From contig NZ_JAVFJK010000015.1 in NCBI RefSeq assembly GCF_030908215.1, positions 45,585-109,584 on the forward strand: a stretch of DNA of 64,000 nt, read 5' to 3'. Position numbers and translations under genes: made by a program. The DNA is from Sinomonas sp. ASV486 (GTDB taxonomy: Bacteria > Actinomycetota > Actinomycetes > Actinomycetales > Micrococcaceae). The notes beneath the pieces were generated by a model. The model saw nothing but the letters and a program-made list of their open reading frames with translations, was not told the origin of the DNA and searched no databases. This document shows, in pieces, positions 1-8,081 of the stretch; the stretch's first letter is position 1, and the number at the start of each line of letters is the position of its first letter.

Positions 1-2
1 CA

Positions 3-41
3 CTCGTGGCGGCGTATCTGCTGACACTGCCGTCCGCGTGA
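3..41 (+). CDS. C-terminal end of an upstream gene (partial)
   Basis: An open frame enters from the left edge and ends at a TGA at 39-41. Only twelve residues are visible, ending in a hydrophobic stretch ([10 protein letters not shown]), which would suit the end of a membrane protein. This is too little to name the product. It runs in the same direction as priA, about 100 bases upstream of it. Confidence 0.35.
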   Translation, partial: LVAAYLLTLPSA

Positions 42-144
42 GCCGCGGCCGCAGAAGCCTGAAGCCGCAGGCACCCGGCGCCGCAGGCATCTGACGCCGC
101 CGAGACCGTGCCTGCTGGGAATCGTGACATGTGAGGGAGACATC

Positions 145-885
145 ATGACCGCTGAGGAGCCGATCCTCGAACTGCTGCCCGCCGTCGATATCGTTGACGG
201 CCAGGCCGTCCGGCTCGTGCAGGGCGAAGCCGGGAGCGAGACCGGCTACGGGTCCCCGCTCGACGCCGCGCACGCGTGGCAGGACGCCGGTGCCGAATGG
301 GTCCACCTCGTGGACCTCGACGCCGCGTTCGGCCGGGGGGACAACCGGGCCCTCATCGCCGAGGTCGTCTCGAGCCTTTCGCTCAAGGTCGAGCTCTCCG
401 GCGGCCTCCGCGACGATGCGTCCCTCGAGGAGGCGCTCGGCCTCGGTGTCGCCCGCGTGAACCTCGGCACGGCGGCCATCGAGAACCCCGAGTGGACCGC
501 GAGGGCCATCGCGCGCCACGGCGACCGGATCGCCGTCGGGCTCGACGTGCGGGGTACAACCCTCGCGGGCCGAGGCTGGACCAAGGAGGGCGGCAACCTG
601 TGGGACGTGCTGGCCCAGCTCGAGGACGCCGACTGCGCGCGCTACGTGGTCACCGATGTGACGAAGGACGGCACCCTGCGGGGCCCGAACGTCGAGCTCC
701 TCAAGGAGATGTGCGCGCGCACCGACCGGCCCGTCGTCGCCTCGGGCGGCATCTCGAGCCTCGATGACCTTCGCGCACTCCGCGACCTCGTGCCGCTCGG
801 CGTCGAGGGCGCCATCGTCGGCAAGGCCCTCTACTCGGGCCAGTTCACGCTCCCGGAGGCGCTCGATATCGCCGGGCGGCGCTAG
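145..885 (+). CDS. priA: Phosphoribosyl isomerase A (bifunctional HisA/TrpF)
   Basis: This is a 246-residue (beta/alpha)8-barrel enzyme. In actinobacteria PriA isomerises both ProFAR (histidine pathway) and phosphoribosyl-anthranilate (tryptophan pathway). The N-terminal [10 protein letters not shown] with its acidic residue near 15 and the second-half TDVTKDGT with an Asp near 171 match the two catalytic Asp positions. Phosphate-binding loops SGGLRDD and ASGGISS are intact. The actinobacterial segment [10 protein letters not shown] is also present. The ATG at 145 is chosen because AGGGAG (134-139) sits just upstream; an ATG at 131 would lack such a site. The next gene starts immediately after the stop, so the two are probably co-transcribed at the end of a histidine cluster. 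Confidence 0.95.
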   Translation: MTAEEPILELLPAVDIVDGQAVRLVQGEAGSETGYGSPLDAAHAWQDAGAEWVHLVDLDAAFGRGDNRALIAEVVSSLSLKVELSGGLRDDASLEEALGLGVARVNLGTAAIENPEWTARAIARHGDRIAVGLDVRGTTLAGRGWTKEGGNLWDVLAQLEDADCARYVVTDVTKDGTLRGPNVELLKEMCARTDRPVVASGGISSLDDLRALRDLVPLGVEGAIVGKALYSGQFTLPEALDIAGRR

Positions 886-1806
886 GTGCCGCACGAAGAC
901 GGACAAGCGCACGAGCACCCTCACGCGCACGACGGCGCGGGGTCGCCCAGTGGGCAGCGGCACCTCCCCGGGCACATCGCCGCAGCCCTTGCGCGCGCTG
1001 GAAGCCCCTCAGATTCGGCCGGCCAGTCGTGGTCAGGCCGCGACCTGAGCGGCGAGGGCAACCCCCTGCACCAGTTCGACACGGATGACGGGACCGCCGA
1101 CCAGGCGGTGGCCGAGGCCCTCGCAAGGCTCGTGGTGGGCACCGACGACGAGGTGGGCGTCCACCGCGCGCTCGCAGCGGCGCGCGTGTTCGTTGCCGTC
1201 GTCGCGAGCCTCGCTGAGGGTGGGATGGGCGAGCATGGCTTCGCCCAGGACAAGGAGGCGGACATGGCGCTCGTCACCCTCTCCGCCCCGGACGGCCGGA
1301 AGGCCCTCCCGGTCTTCACATCGGTTGAGCGACTCGAGGCGTGGCACCGCGAGGCGAGGCCGGTGGCCGTGTTCGCGCCGCGCGCCGCTCTCTCGGCAGT
1401 CTCCGAGGGCGCAGAGCTGCTCGTGCTTGACCCCGGCGCGGCCTTCACGTTCGTACTTCGCCGCCCCGCGGTGTGGGCGCTCGCCCAGCAGCGCGAGTGG
1501 AGGCCGTCGTACGCGGACCCCTCACTCGTGGCGGACGTGGAGCGGGCCGTGGAGGGGCTTGCTCCTGTCCGTGGCATCGAGATCGGACCGGGCGCGGGCG
1601 TCGCCTCGAGGGACGCCTCCGGTCGGGTAGTCGCGGGCGGGGGCCCCGGTCCTGAGCTGCGTCTCACCCTCGCGCTCGCTCCCGGTTTGCCAGCCGAGAC
1701 GGTGCGTGAGACGGTGTCAGAGCTGAACAGCAGACTCGCTGGCAGCCCGCGGTTCGCGGAGTCCGTGGACTCGATCGAGCTCAAGGTCCGCTCCGCCCCC
1801 AGCTGA
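886..1806 (+). CDS. SseB family protein
   Basis: The protein has 306 residues. The central part (about 85-230) resembles the SseB N-terminal domain: alternating beta segments around VTLSAPDGRKALPVFTS and a short helix ending in LEAWH. The first 80 residues are polar, rich in His, Gly and Ser, and probably disordered. SseB-family proteins in actinobacteria are commonly encoded next to priA, but their biochemical role is not established. The GTG start directly follows the priA stop with no spacer, which suggests translational coupling. There is no signal peptide or membrane segment, so it is likely cytoplasmic. The family call is reasonably sure; the function is unknown. Confidence 0.7.
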   Translation: MPHEDGQAHEHPHAHDGAGSPSGQRHLPGHIAAALARAGSPSDSAGQSWSGRDLSGEGNPLHQFDTDDGTADQAVAEALARLVVGTDDEVGVHRALAAARVFVAVVASLAEGGMGEHGFAQDKEADMALVTLSAPDGRKALPVFTSVERLEAWHREARPVAVFAPRAALSAVSEGAELLVLDPGAAFTFVLRRPAVWALAQQREWRPSYADPSLVADVERAVEGLAPVRGIEIGPGAGVASRDASGRVVAGGGPGPELRLTLALAPGLPAETVRETVSELNSRLAGSPRFAESVDSIELKVRSAPS

Positions 1807-1850
1807 GTTCCGCCCAGCATCCCGGGCGGCGCACATCACGAGGAAGACTC

Positions 1851-3158
1851 ATGGATTTCGCCCAGTACGGGCAGCTCTGGCGACGGAAGGAAGTACGCCG
1901 CCTGCTGCTCGTGGCGATGGTCGCGAGGCTCCCGCATTCGGCCGCCGGCGTCCTCCTGACGCTGCACGTGGTCCAGACGCTCAACCTCGGGTACGGCGCC
2001 GCGGGCGCGGTCGCTGCGGTCCTGACGATCGGGATCGCCCTCGGAGCGCCCTGGCGGGGGCGGCGCGTGGACACCGCCGGCCTGCGGTCCGCCCTCATCC
2101 CGTCGGTTGTGGCCGAGGCCGTCGTGTGGGGGGTGGCTCCACATCTGGACTACCCCTGGCTGCTTGTTGCCGCCCTCGTCGGAGGCCTCTTTGCGCTGCC
2201 GATCTTCTCCGTGGTCCGGCAGTCCCTCGGCGTCATGACCCACGCCGCGCAGCGCCGCACCGCGTTCGCGCTGGACTCGATCTGCACCGAGGTCACGTTC
2301 ATGGTCGGGCCCGCGCTGGCAGCCGTCGTCGCCGTCAACGTCTCCACGGTGTGGGGGATCACTGCGGTGGGCGTGTCGGCGGCCCTCGCGGGCCTTGCGC
2401 TCATGTGGTTCAACCCACCGACGCGTTCGGGCCAGCCGGGCGCGGTGACGGGCATCGGCGAGGTCCTCGACGGCGCGGACCTGCCCTCGGGCAGCGCTTC
2501 GGCGGAGTCGCCCGCACCGACCGAGATCGCGTCGGGCCAAGCTGACGGCTCGTCCGGCCTGCGCCTCCTGCTGGGCAGGACCCGCGGGGGAGTCGCCTGG
2601 GTGAGCGTCGCCGTCGTCGTGGTCATGGCCGTCGCGGCCGGTGCCGGGATGGTCCTGTCGGGGACCGACGTGGGTATCGTCGCCCTCCTGCGCGGGCACG
2701 GAGAGGGCGTGCAGCTCGGCGTCGTGTTCTTCTTCTGGTGCGCCGCCTCGCTCGTGGGCGGGGTGCTGTACGGGGCCGTGCACCGGGCGGTGTCACCGCT
2801 CGTGCTGCTCACGGCCATGAGCGTGCTGACCATCCCGTTGGGCTTCGCCTACGACACGATGAGCCTGAGCCTGCTCTCGATCCTCCCGGGGCTGCTCTGC
2901 GCGCCGACCCTGTCCGCGGCGTCGGAGCGGGTGGCCGAGCTCGTCTCCGAGGATCGGCGGGGTGAGGCCATGGGCTGGTACGGCTCCGCGTTGACGGCGG
3001 GGACGGCTCTCGGCTCGCCGCTCACCGGCACGCTGATCGACTCGATCGGCCCCTGGGCCGGGTTCGTGGGCATCGGTGCTGCCGGAACCCTGCTGTGCGC
3101 CGCGGGGATCGTGGCGCAGGGCGTGCGACGGCGCCGCTCGCCTCAGGCTGCAGCGTGA
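1851..3158 (+). CDS. MFS transporter
   Basis: A 435-residue integral membrane protein with about twelve hydrophobic segments in two halves. They are separated by a long polar loop near residues 185-240 that is rich in Gly, Ser and Ala. The loop between the second and third helices carries the Arg-rich GRRVDTAGL, a degenerate MFS signature. The general pattern is that of drug or sugar efflux exporters (DHA1/SET type), but the substrate cannot be read from the sequence. The ATG at 1851 has a GAGGAAG site upstream. It follows the SseB-like gene by 44 bases and may be the last gene of that transcript. A stem-loop lies just past its stop. Confidence 0.8.
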   Translation: MDFAQYGQLWRRKEVRRLLLVAMVARLPHSAAGVLLTLHVVQTLNLGYGAAGAVAAVLTIGIALGAPWRGRRVDTAGLRSALIPSVVAEAVVWGVAPHLDYPWLLVAALVGGLFALPIFSVVRQSLGVMTHAAQRRTAFALDSICTEVTFMVGPALAAVVAVNVSTVWGITAVGVSAALAGLALMWFNPPTRSGQPGAVTGIGEVLDGADLPSGSASAESPAPTEIASGQADGSSGLRLLLGRTRGGVAWVSVAVVVVMAVAAGAGMVLSGTDVGIVALLRGHGEGVQLGVVFFFWCAASLVGGVLYGAVHRAVSPLVLLTAMSVLTIPLGFAYDTMSLSLLSILPGLLCAPTLSAASERVAELVSEDRRGEAMGWYGSALTAGTALGSPLTGTLIDSIGPWAGFVGIGAAGTLLCAAGIVAQGVRRRRSPQAAA

Positions 3159-3178
3159 GGCGAGCTGGCCCGAGGGGC

Positions 3179-3233
3179 CAGTTGACCCCGAGGTGCCAGT
3201 TGACTCCCAACTGACTCCGAGCTGTCAGTTGAC
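3179..3233. repeat. CAGTTGAC repeats forming a convergent stem-loop
   Basis: The octamer CAGTTGAC occurs at 3179-3186, 3197-3204 and 3226-3233. An inverted copy at 3208-3215 (CAACTGAC) pairs with GTCAGTTG at 3224-3231 across an 8-nt loop. It lies between two convergent genes and overlaps the last codons of the DUF1844 gene, so a bidirectional terminator role is plausible, although there is no T-tract. Confidence 0.45.
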
Positions 3234-3632
3234 GGGGCCCGTGTACTTCTCGCCCGGGCCCTTGCCCGGCGCATCCTGGATCGTGGACGCCTCGCGGAAC
3301 GCGAGCTGGAGTGACCGGAGGCCATCGCGCAACGGCCCTGCGTGCTGCGAGCCGATCTCGGGGGCTGCCGCCGTGACGAGTCCGGCGAGGGCCGTGATGA
3401 GCTTGCGGGCCTCGTCGAGGTCCTTGAGGTTCTCGGCATCCGCCCCGGCCGCCAACCCACACTTGACCGCCGCCGCGCTCATGAGGTGAACCGCCGTCGT
3501 CGTGATGACTTCAACGGCCGCGACCTCGGCGATGTCGCGCACTTCGGCGCTAACGTCGGTGGCGTCGGCGGGCTGGTCGTCGGCGAAGCTGTGGCGGTGC
3601 TGCTCCGCGGGGGAGGAGGGGCTGGTGGTCAT
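3225..3632 (-). CDS. DUF1844 family protein
   Basis: A 135-residue acidic, mostly helical protein. The segment from about residue 30 to 95 (RDIAEVAAVEVITTTAVHLM, then KDLDEARKLITALAGLV) fits the DUF1844 pattern, in which an aliphatic helix precedes a conserved D-x-x-x-A-x-x-x-I motif. The first 28 residues are polar, with His, Ser and Pro. The ATG at 3632 is preferred over upstream in-frame starts because similarity to the family begins there. It is divergent from infC across the infC leader; in many actinobacteria a DUF1844 gene sits beside infC, which supports the call. No function is known. Confidence 0.75.
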   Translation of the reverse strand: MTTSPSSPAEQHRHSFADDQPADATDVSAEVRDIAEVAAVEVITTTAVHLMSAAAVKCGLAAGADAENLKDLDEARKLITALAGLVTAAAPEIGSQHAGPLRDGLRSLQLAFREASTIQDAPGKGPGEKYTGPVN

Positions 3633-3747
3633 GCTGATAAGCTTGGCACAGACCGACTGGAAGTCGTTACACAGTTGACGAAGCCCACACGGCAGGCCTC
3701 CGAGATCACTCGATGGCACTGTTGCGGGTTTTGCTGCGTTCACCCTG

Positions 3748-3753
3748 TATACT
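3748..3753 (+). promoter_or_regulatory. Probable -10 element of the infC operon
   Basis: TATACT preceded directly by TG is the best -10 hexamer upstream of infC. It would give a leader of about 210 nt that contains the attenuator hairpin. No convincing -35 lies at 17 nt; TTGCGG at 3722-3727 would require a 20-nt spacer. Confidence 0.5.
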
Positions 3754-3897
3754 CGACTGATAGTTTGCAAGCGGAGATCACCTCCCACCTGTCGGCGTCC
3801 GAGCCTCACGGCCGGAAAGCTGCCGGGTACTCAGGTTGGCCGGGGCGGCATTGCCGTTCCGAGCAGGCTCGCCCCGTGAGGGCGTGCTCCCATCCGA

Positions 3898-3937
3898 GGC
3901 CTCCGATTGCACCGGCAATCGGGGGCCTTCCTTGTTG
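3898..3937 (+). terminator. Intrinsic terminator/attenuator in the infC leader
   Basis: A 13-bp stem (3898-3910 with 3915-3927, one G-U pair) closes on the tetraloop ACCG and is followed by the T-rich TTCCTTGTTG. It lies 36 nt before the infC start codon, inside the leader. Upstream, CCTCACG (3804-3810) can pair with CGTGAGG (3875-3881), giving a possible alternative fold. This layout suits transcription attenuation of the IF3-L35-L20 operon, known in several bacterial groups; the mechanism here is inferred. Confidence 0.65.
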
Positions 3938-3972
3938 CCGGGGCACGTCCGTCAAAGTACAGGAGCCTGAAC

Positions 3973-5163
3973 ATTAGCGATCCACGCATCAATGATCGAA
4001 TCCGCGTCCCCGAGGTTCGCCTCGTCGGCCCTGCGGGCGAGCAGGTGGGTATCGTGCGCATCGAGGATGCGCTGCGACTGGCAGCAGAGTCAGATCTCGA
4101 CCTGGTCGAGGTGGCGCCGCAGGCCAAGCCCCCGGTATGCAAGCTGATGGACTTCGGCAAGTACAAGTACGAGGCTGCGGTCAAGGCGCGCGAGGCCCGT
4201 AAGAACCAGACGAACACGGTTCTCAAGGAAATCCGCTTCCGCCTCAAGATCGACAAGCACGACTACGAGACAAAGACGGGCCACGCCCTGCGCTTCCTCG
4301 GCGCCGGCGACAAGGTCAAGGCCATGATCCAGTTCCGCGGCCGTGAGCAGCAGCGTCCCGAGATGGGCATCCGCCTGCTTCAGCGCTTCGCTGAGGACGT
4401 CGCCGAGGTGGGCACGATCGAGTCCACCCCGCGCATCGACGGCCGCAACATGGTCATGGTCATCGGCCCGCTCAAGAACAAGGCCGAGGCCAAGGCGGAG
4501 GCCCGCCGTGCTGCCCAGCGTGCAGCGGACAAGGCCAAGGCAGAGGCGGCGAAGGCCGCTCCCGTCACTGAGGGCCAGTCGTCGATGACGCAGTCGATCG
4601 GCGATGCGCTCCCGCCCGAATTCCTCGAGGCCGCGCGGGCCCGCGAGGCCGCCGTCGAGCGGGAAGCGGCTGCCGCGGCACAGGCATCTGCAGACGAGGC
4701 ATCGGCTGTTGAGAGTGGCGCAGCGGCCCTTGAGGTTGATGCGTCGGCCATCGAGGTCGAGGAGCCCGCGGCCGAGGTCGAGGAGTCCGAGGTCGAGGAG
4801 TCCGCGGCCGAGGCTGAGGCCCCGAAGGCGGAGGCACCCGTGGAAGCCGAGCCTGTGGAGGCCGAGGCACATGCCGCTGCGGAAGCCGAGCCTGTGAAGG
4901 CCGAGGTGCCCGCCCCCAAGGCGCAGGCACCGAAGGCCCCGGCACCCAAGGCGCAGGCGCCGGCCGCAGCTGCGGCGAGGCCCGCAACGCCGGCGGCCCC
5001 CGCGCCGTCGGCCGCACGGCCTGCGGCTCCGCGTCCGGCGGCACCGGCCGCTGGCGCGCCGAAGCCGGCCGTTCCTAAGCCGGGGGCTCCGCGCCCGGCA
5101 GCACCGAAGCCCTCCGCCCCGAAGCCGACGGCACCCCGGCCGTCCGGCCGGCGGGGCAACTAG
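3973..5163 (+). CDS. infC: Translation initiation factor IF-3 with long C-terminal extension
   Basis: IF-3 binds the 30S subunit and checks start-codon pairing. The N-domain starts at ISDPRIND; the C-domain carries [17 protein letters not shown] and IQFRGREQQ, ending near residue 180. No ATG or GTG fits: the reading begins best at ATT (3973-3975), with AGGAG at 3961-3965. This is the rare start through which infC is autoregulated in E. coli. An ATG at 3907 lies inside the attenuator and adds no conserved sequence. The product of 396 residues is about twice the usual size. From about residue 185 it is a low-complexity tail of Ala, Glu, Pro and Lys, first KAEA-type, then AEVEE, then APKPxAP repeats. 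It is first in the operon with rpmI and rplT. Confidence 0.93.
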   Translation: MSDPRINDRIRVPEVRLVGPAGEQVGIVRIEDALRLAAESDLDLVEVAPQAKPPVCKLMDFGKYKYEAAVKAREARKNQTNTVLKEIRFRLKIDKHDYETKTGHALRFLGAGDKVKAMIQFRGREQQRPEMGIRLLQRFAEDVAEVGTIESTPRIDGRNMVMVIGPLKNKAEAKAEARRAAQRAADKAKAEAAKAAPVTEGQSSMTQSIGDALPPEFLEAARAREAAVEREAAAAAQASADEASAVESGAAALEVDASAIEVEEPAAEVEESEVEESAAEAEAPKAEAPVEAEPVEAEAHAAAEAEPVKAEVPAPKAQAPKAPAPKAQAPAAAAARPATPAAPAPSAARPAAPRPAAPAAGAPKPAVPKPGAPRPAAPKPSAPKPTAPRPSGRRGN

Positions 5164-5336
5164 CCAGACCCGGTCCGGGCCGTCTCTGTTCGTCAGAGCG
5201 GGGGGACCGGCCCATCGAGTCCTCCGGCCGCCGGTCACGCACCGGCGGGCGGTAGCAACCAGTCGGCCTGCGCGAGCAGGCCGCGAGAGAAATCCGCGGC
5301 CACCGTGCCGCGGGAAGCAAAAGGAGATCGGTTCCC

Positions 5337-5531
5337 ATGCCGAAGATGAAGACGCACAGCGGCGCCAAGAAGCGCTTCAAGCTGACCGGTTCCGGCAAGC
5401 TCAAGCGCCAGCAGGCCAACCGCCGCCACTACCTCGAGCACAAGCCGTCGACGCTCACTCGCCGCCTTGCGGGCGACAAGATCGTCACGGGCGGCAACGC
5501 CAAGGTCATCAAGCGGATGCTCGGCATCTAG
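5337..5531 (+). CDS. rpmI: 50S ribosomal protein L35
   Basis: A 64-residue, very basic protein. [15 protein letters not shown] at the N-terminus and the HYLEHKPS segment are family signatures. L35 is a small structural protein of the large ribosomal subunit. AAAGGAG lies just upstream of the ATG. It is the middle gene of infC-rpmI-rplT, the usual order, with gaps of about 170 and 100 nt. The 173-nt gap after infC may hold local hairpins, but I see no clear terminator there. Confidence 0.97.
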   Translation: MPKMKTHSGAKKRFKLTGSGKLKRQQANRRHYLEHKPSTLTRRLAGDKIVTGGNAKVIKRMLGI

Positions 5532-5629
5532 TTTCTTCCACCCACCGGTCCTGATCCAGGGGCCAACAGCCATCCCCGGCCGGACGCACTGCGTCTGGGT
5601 GTCTGGGAGAGATTCAAAGGAGTACGCAC

Positions 5630-6013
5630 GTGGCACGTGTGAAGCGGGCAGTCAACGCCCTCAAGAAGCGCCGTACCGTCCTCGAGCGGGCGTCCGGCTA
5701 CCGTGGTCAGCGCTCGCGCCTGTACCGCAAGGCCAAAGAGCAGCTGCTGCACTCGTTCGTGTACAGCTACCAGGACCGTCACAAGCGCAAGGGCGACTTC
5801 CGCCGCCTGTGGATCCAGCGCATCAACGCTGCGTCCCGCGCCAACGGCCTGACCTACAACCGCCTCATCCAGGGCCTCAAGGCCGCTGAGGTCGAGGTTG
5901 ACCGCCGTATGCTCGCCGAGCTCGCCGTCTCCGACGCGGCCGCGTTCTCGGCCCTCGTCGAGGTTGCCAAGAAGGCCCTCCCGGCCGACGTAAACGCCCC
6001 GGCCGCCAAGTAG
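5630..6013 (+). CDS. rplT: 50S ribosomal protein L20
   Basis: A 127-residue basic protein beginning [15 protein letters not shown], with the family motif [16 protein letters not shown] and the globular C-domain around [15 protein letters not shown]20 is needed early in 50S assembly and is a known autogenous regulator of this operon in some bacteria. The start is a GTG at 5630 with AAAGGAG upstream. The usual length is about 118; the extra C-terminal residues (VNAPAAK) are unremarkable. A stem-loop follows at 6062-6099. Confidence 0.97.
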   Translation: MARVKRAVNALKKRRTVLERASGYRGQRSRLYRKAKEQLLHSFVYSYQDRHKRKGDFRRLWIQRINAASRANGLTYNRLIQGLKAAEVEVDRRMLAELAVSDAAAFSALVEVAKKALPADVNAPAAK

Positions 6014-6061
6014 CATCCGCGGGGCCGACCGGTCCCCAGCGGACCAGGCCCGTCGCGTTCC

Positions 6062-6100
6062 ACAGCGCCCGCACAGCCCCCCAGCTGCGCGGGCGCTGTT
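6062..6100 (+). terminator. Stem-loop after rplT
   Basis: An 11-bp perfect stem pairs ACAGCGCCCGC (6062-6072) with GCGGGCGCTGT (6089-6099) across a 16-nt loop. Only a short TT follows. Its position just after the last gene of the operon makes it the likely terminator. Confidence 0.6.
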
Positions 6101-6142
6101 GCGTCCCCGGGGCATTCCGCGCCGTCGGCCCGAAGCCCTCGC

Positions 6143-6148
6143 TAGAGT
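6143..6148 (+). promoter_or_regulatory. -10 element for a leaderless transcript
   Basis: TAGAGT ends 6 nt before the GTG start of the SpoU methyltransferase gene, leaving no room for a Shine-Dalgarno site. This spacing is repeated at many genes in the window. Confidence 0.5.
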
Positions 6149-6154
6149 TGGTCC

Positions 6155-7054
6155 GTGATGCCGAGCGAGACCATGACCAACCCCCGAGCCGACCGTGTCC
6201 GCGACGTGGCCAAGCTGGCCACCCGAACGGCCAGGAACCGACGCCGGCAGTTCCTGGCGGAGGGCCCGCAGGCCGTCCGCGAGGCGCTTCGCCTCGACGC
6301 TGCGCGGCGCGCGGACGGCAAGGAGCCGGCCGTCGTCGAGCTCTACGCGAGCGAGGCCTGCCTCTCGCGGTATCCCGAGATCGCACATCTCGCCGAGGGG
6401 ACGGGCCTCCTCCGGCTGGCCGACGATGACGTGCTTGCGGCGATGGCGGACACCGTGAGCCCCCAGGGAATCGTCGCGGTGTGCCCGATGCTCGATGTTC
6501 CGCTCGATGCCGTCCTCGCCGCCCGCCCGAGGCTTATCGCCGTCATGTGTCGCGTCCAGGATCCCGGGAACGCCGGGACGATCCTCCGGGCCGCCGACTC
6601 GGCGGGCGCCGACGCGGTAGTCCTCACCTCCGGCAGCGTAGACATCTACAACCCCAAGGCGGTCCGCAGCACGGCGGGCTCACTCTTCCACGTCCCCGTG
6701 GTGCTCGCCGCTGAGACTGCGGCCCTCGTCGACGCGGCACGCGCCGCTGGTCACGGGGTCCTCGCAGCCGACGGCGCAGGTCCCCTCGATCTCGACATCC
6801 TCCAGGACGAGTCAGCGGCACGGCGGGCGGGTGGCGTCCAAGCATCCGACGCGGCCGCAGCGGGCAGCGGGTACCGGCTCGAGGGGCCAACGGCCTGGCT
6901 CTTCGGCAACGAGGCGCAGGGCCTGAACGAGGCCGAGAAGGCCCTCGCGGACCACCGGGTCGCGGTGCCGCTGTACGGCCGGGCCGAGAGCCTCAACGTC
7001 GGCACCGCGGCCACAGTCTGCCTGTACGCGAGCGCGCGGAGCCAGCGGCGCTGA
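6155..7054 (+). CDS. TrmH/SpoU-family RNA 2'-O-methyltransferase
   Basis: A SPOUT-class methyltransferase of 299 residues. The N-terminal part (about 15-110) is a substrate-binding domain with RRRQFLAEGPQAVREAL. The catalytic knot domain contains VQDPGNAGTILRAADSAGADAVV (motif 1, Asn near 138), WLFGNEAQGL (motif 2) and YGRAESLNVGTAATVCLY (motif 3). The SAM-binding trefoil is complete. Family members methylate ribose in 23S rRNA or tRNA; the exact site cannot be told. A GTG at 6155 and an ATG at 6158 are both possible. TAGAGT at 6143-6148 ends six nt before the GTG, so the message is probably leaderless. A SpoU gene after rplT is common in actinobacteria. Confidence 0.88.
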   Translation: MMPSETMTNPRADRVRDVAKLATRTARNRRRQFLAEGPQAVREALRLDAARRADGKEPAVVELYASEACLSRYPEIAHLAEGTGLLRLADDDVLAAMADTVSPQGIVAVCPMLDVPLDAVLAARPRLIAVMCRVQDPGNAGTILRAADSAGADAVVLTSGSVDIYNPKAVRSTAGSLFHVPVVLAAETAALVDAARAAGHGVLAADGAGPLDLDILQDESAARRAGGVQASDAAAAGSGYRLEGPTAWLFGNEAQGLNEAEKALADHRVAVPLYGRAESLNVGTAATVCLYASARSQRR

Positions 7055-7156
7055 CCCTCACGGATGGCGTACGCCAGCTACCCAGCTCAGCCGGTAGCTT
7101 GGTCTTCGTACGGCGCCGCACGCACCCGCGGGGCCGATCACTCGAAAGGAATCTTC

Positions 7157-8077
7157 ATGGCTTCTGGCGGTGGGACCAAGGCCGTTGTCGCGGCGCTGTC
7201 TGCGAATCTGGCCATCGCGGTGATGAAGTTCGTCGCCTTCGCACTGACCGCGTCGTCATCCATGCTGGCCGAGGCGATCCACTCGGTCGCCGACTCGGGG
7301 AACCAGGTGCTCCTGCTCGTGGGAGGGAAGCGCTCACGGAAGAAGCCGAATCCGGAGCACCCTTTCGGTTACGGGCGCGAGCGGTACATCTACGCGTTCA
7401 TCGTCTCGATCGTGCTCTTCAGCGTGGGCGGACTCTTTGCCCTGTACGAGGCGTGGCAGAAGTTCCAGCACCCGCACGGCATCGAGGGCGGCTGGTGGTG
7501 GGTACCTATCGCGGTCCTCGTCGGAGCGGTCATCGCAGAGGGCTTGTCCTTCCGCACGGCCATCAAGGAGGCCAGCCATACGAGGGGCACCCAGTCCTGG
7601 GTCTCGTACATCCGGAATGCGAAGCAGCCCGAGCTGCCGGTGGTCCTCCTCGAGGACTTCGGCGCCCTCGTCGGCCTCGTCTTCGCGCTGTTCGGCGTCT
7701 CCCTGACGGTCGCGACAGGGAACGGACTGTGGGATGCCGCCGGCACCGCGATGATCGGTGTGCTCCTCGTGGCCATCGCCGTCATCCTCGCGGTCGAGAC
7801 AAGCTCGCTGCTTCTCGGGGAATCAGCCACGGCGGCGGATGTCGCCAAGATCGAGGCGGCCCTTGCCGGCGACGGGACCCGGGTCATTCACCTCCGGACT
7901 ATGCACCTCGGACCTGAGGACCTCCTCGTCGGAGCGAAGATCAGCGTCACGAGGGGTGCCACGGGTGAGCAGATCGCCCGCTCGATCGACGACGCCGAGG
8001 CCCGCGTCCGCGCGGCCGTCCCCAGTGCGCGCCTCATCTACCTCGAGCCCGACATCCCGCGCGGGGACGCGTCCTAG
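7157..8077 (+). CDS. Cation diffusion facilitator family transporter
   Basis: A 306-residue inner-membrane protein that would export divalent metal (Zn, Co, Fe or Mn) against protons. It has about six hydrophobic segments between residues 8 and 225 and a cytoplasmic C-terminal domain. The first metal-site region reads AEAIHSVADSGNQ (His and Asp present). The histidine-containing HPFGYGRER is the conserved loop after helix 2. In the fourth or fifth helix, LLEDFGALVG supplies the second acidic pair. The ATG at 7157 is used because AAAGGAA precedes it. Nothing nearby shows which metal is carried. It converges with the MFS gene on the other strand, leaving only 4 nt between stops. Confidence 0.88.
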   Translation: MASGGGTKAVVAALSANLAIAVMKFVAFALTASSSMLAEAIHSVADSGNQVLLLVGGKRSRKKPNPEHPFGYGRERYIYAFIVSIVLFSVGGLFALYEAWQKFQHPHGIEGGWWWVPIAVLVGAVIAEGLSFRTAIKEASHTRGTQSWVSYIRNAKQPELPVVLLEDFGALVGLVFALFGVSLTVATGNGLWDAAGTAMIGVLLVAIAVILAVETSSLLLGESATAADVAKIEAALAGDGTRVIHLRTMHLGPEDLLVGAKISVTRGATGEQIARSIDDAEARVRAAVPSARLIYLEPDIPRGDAS

Positions 8078-8081
8078 CTCG

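Noticed and set aside
4090..5238. Long antisense open frames opposite infC
   Set aside because: Their repeats are just the reverse reading of the Ala/Pro/Glu tail of IF-3; no start signal or family.
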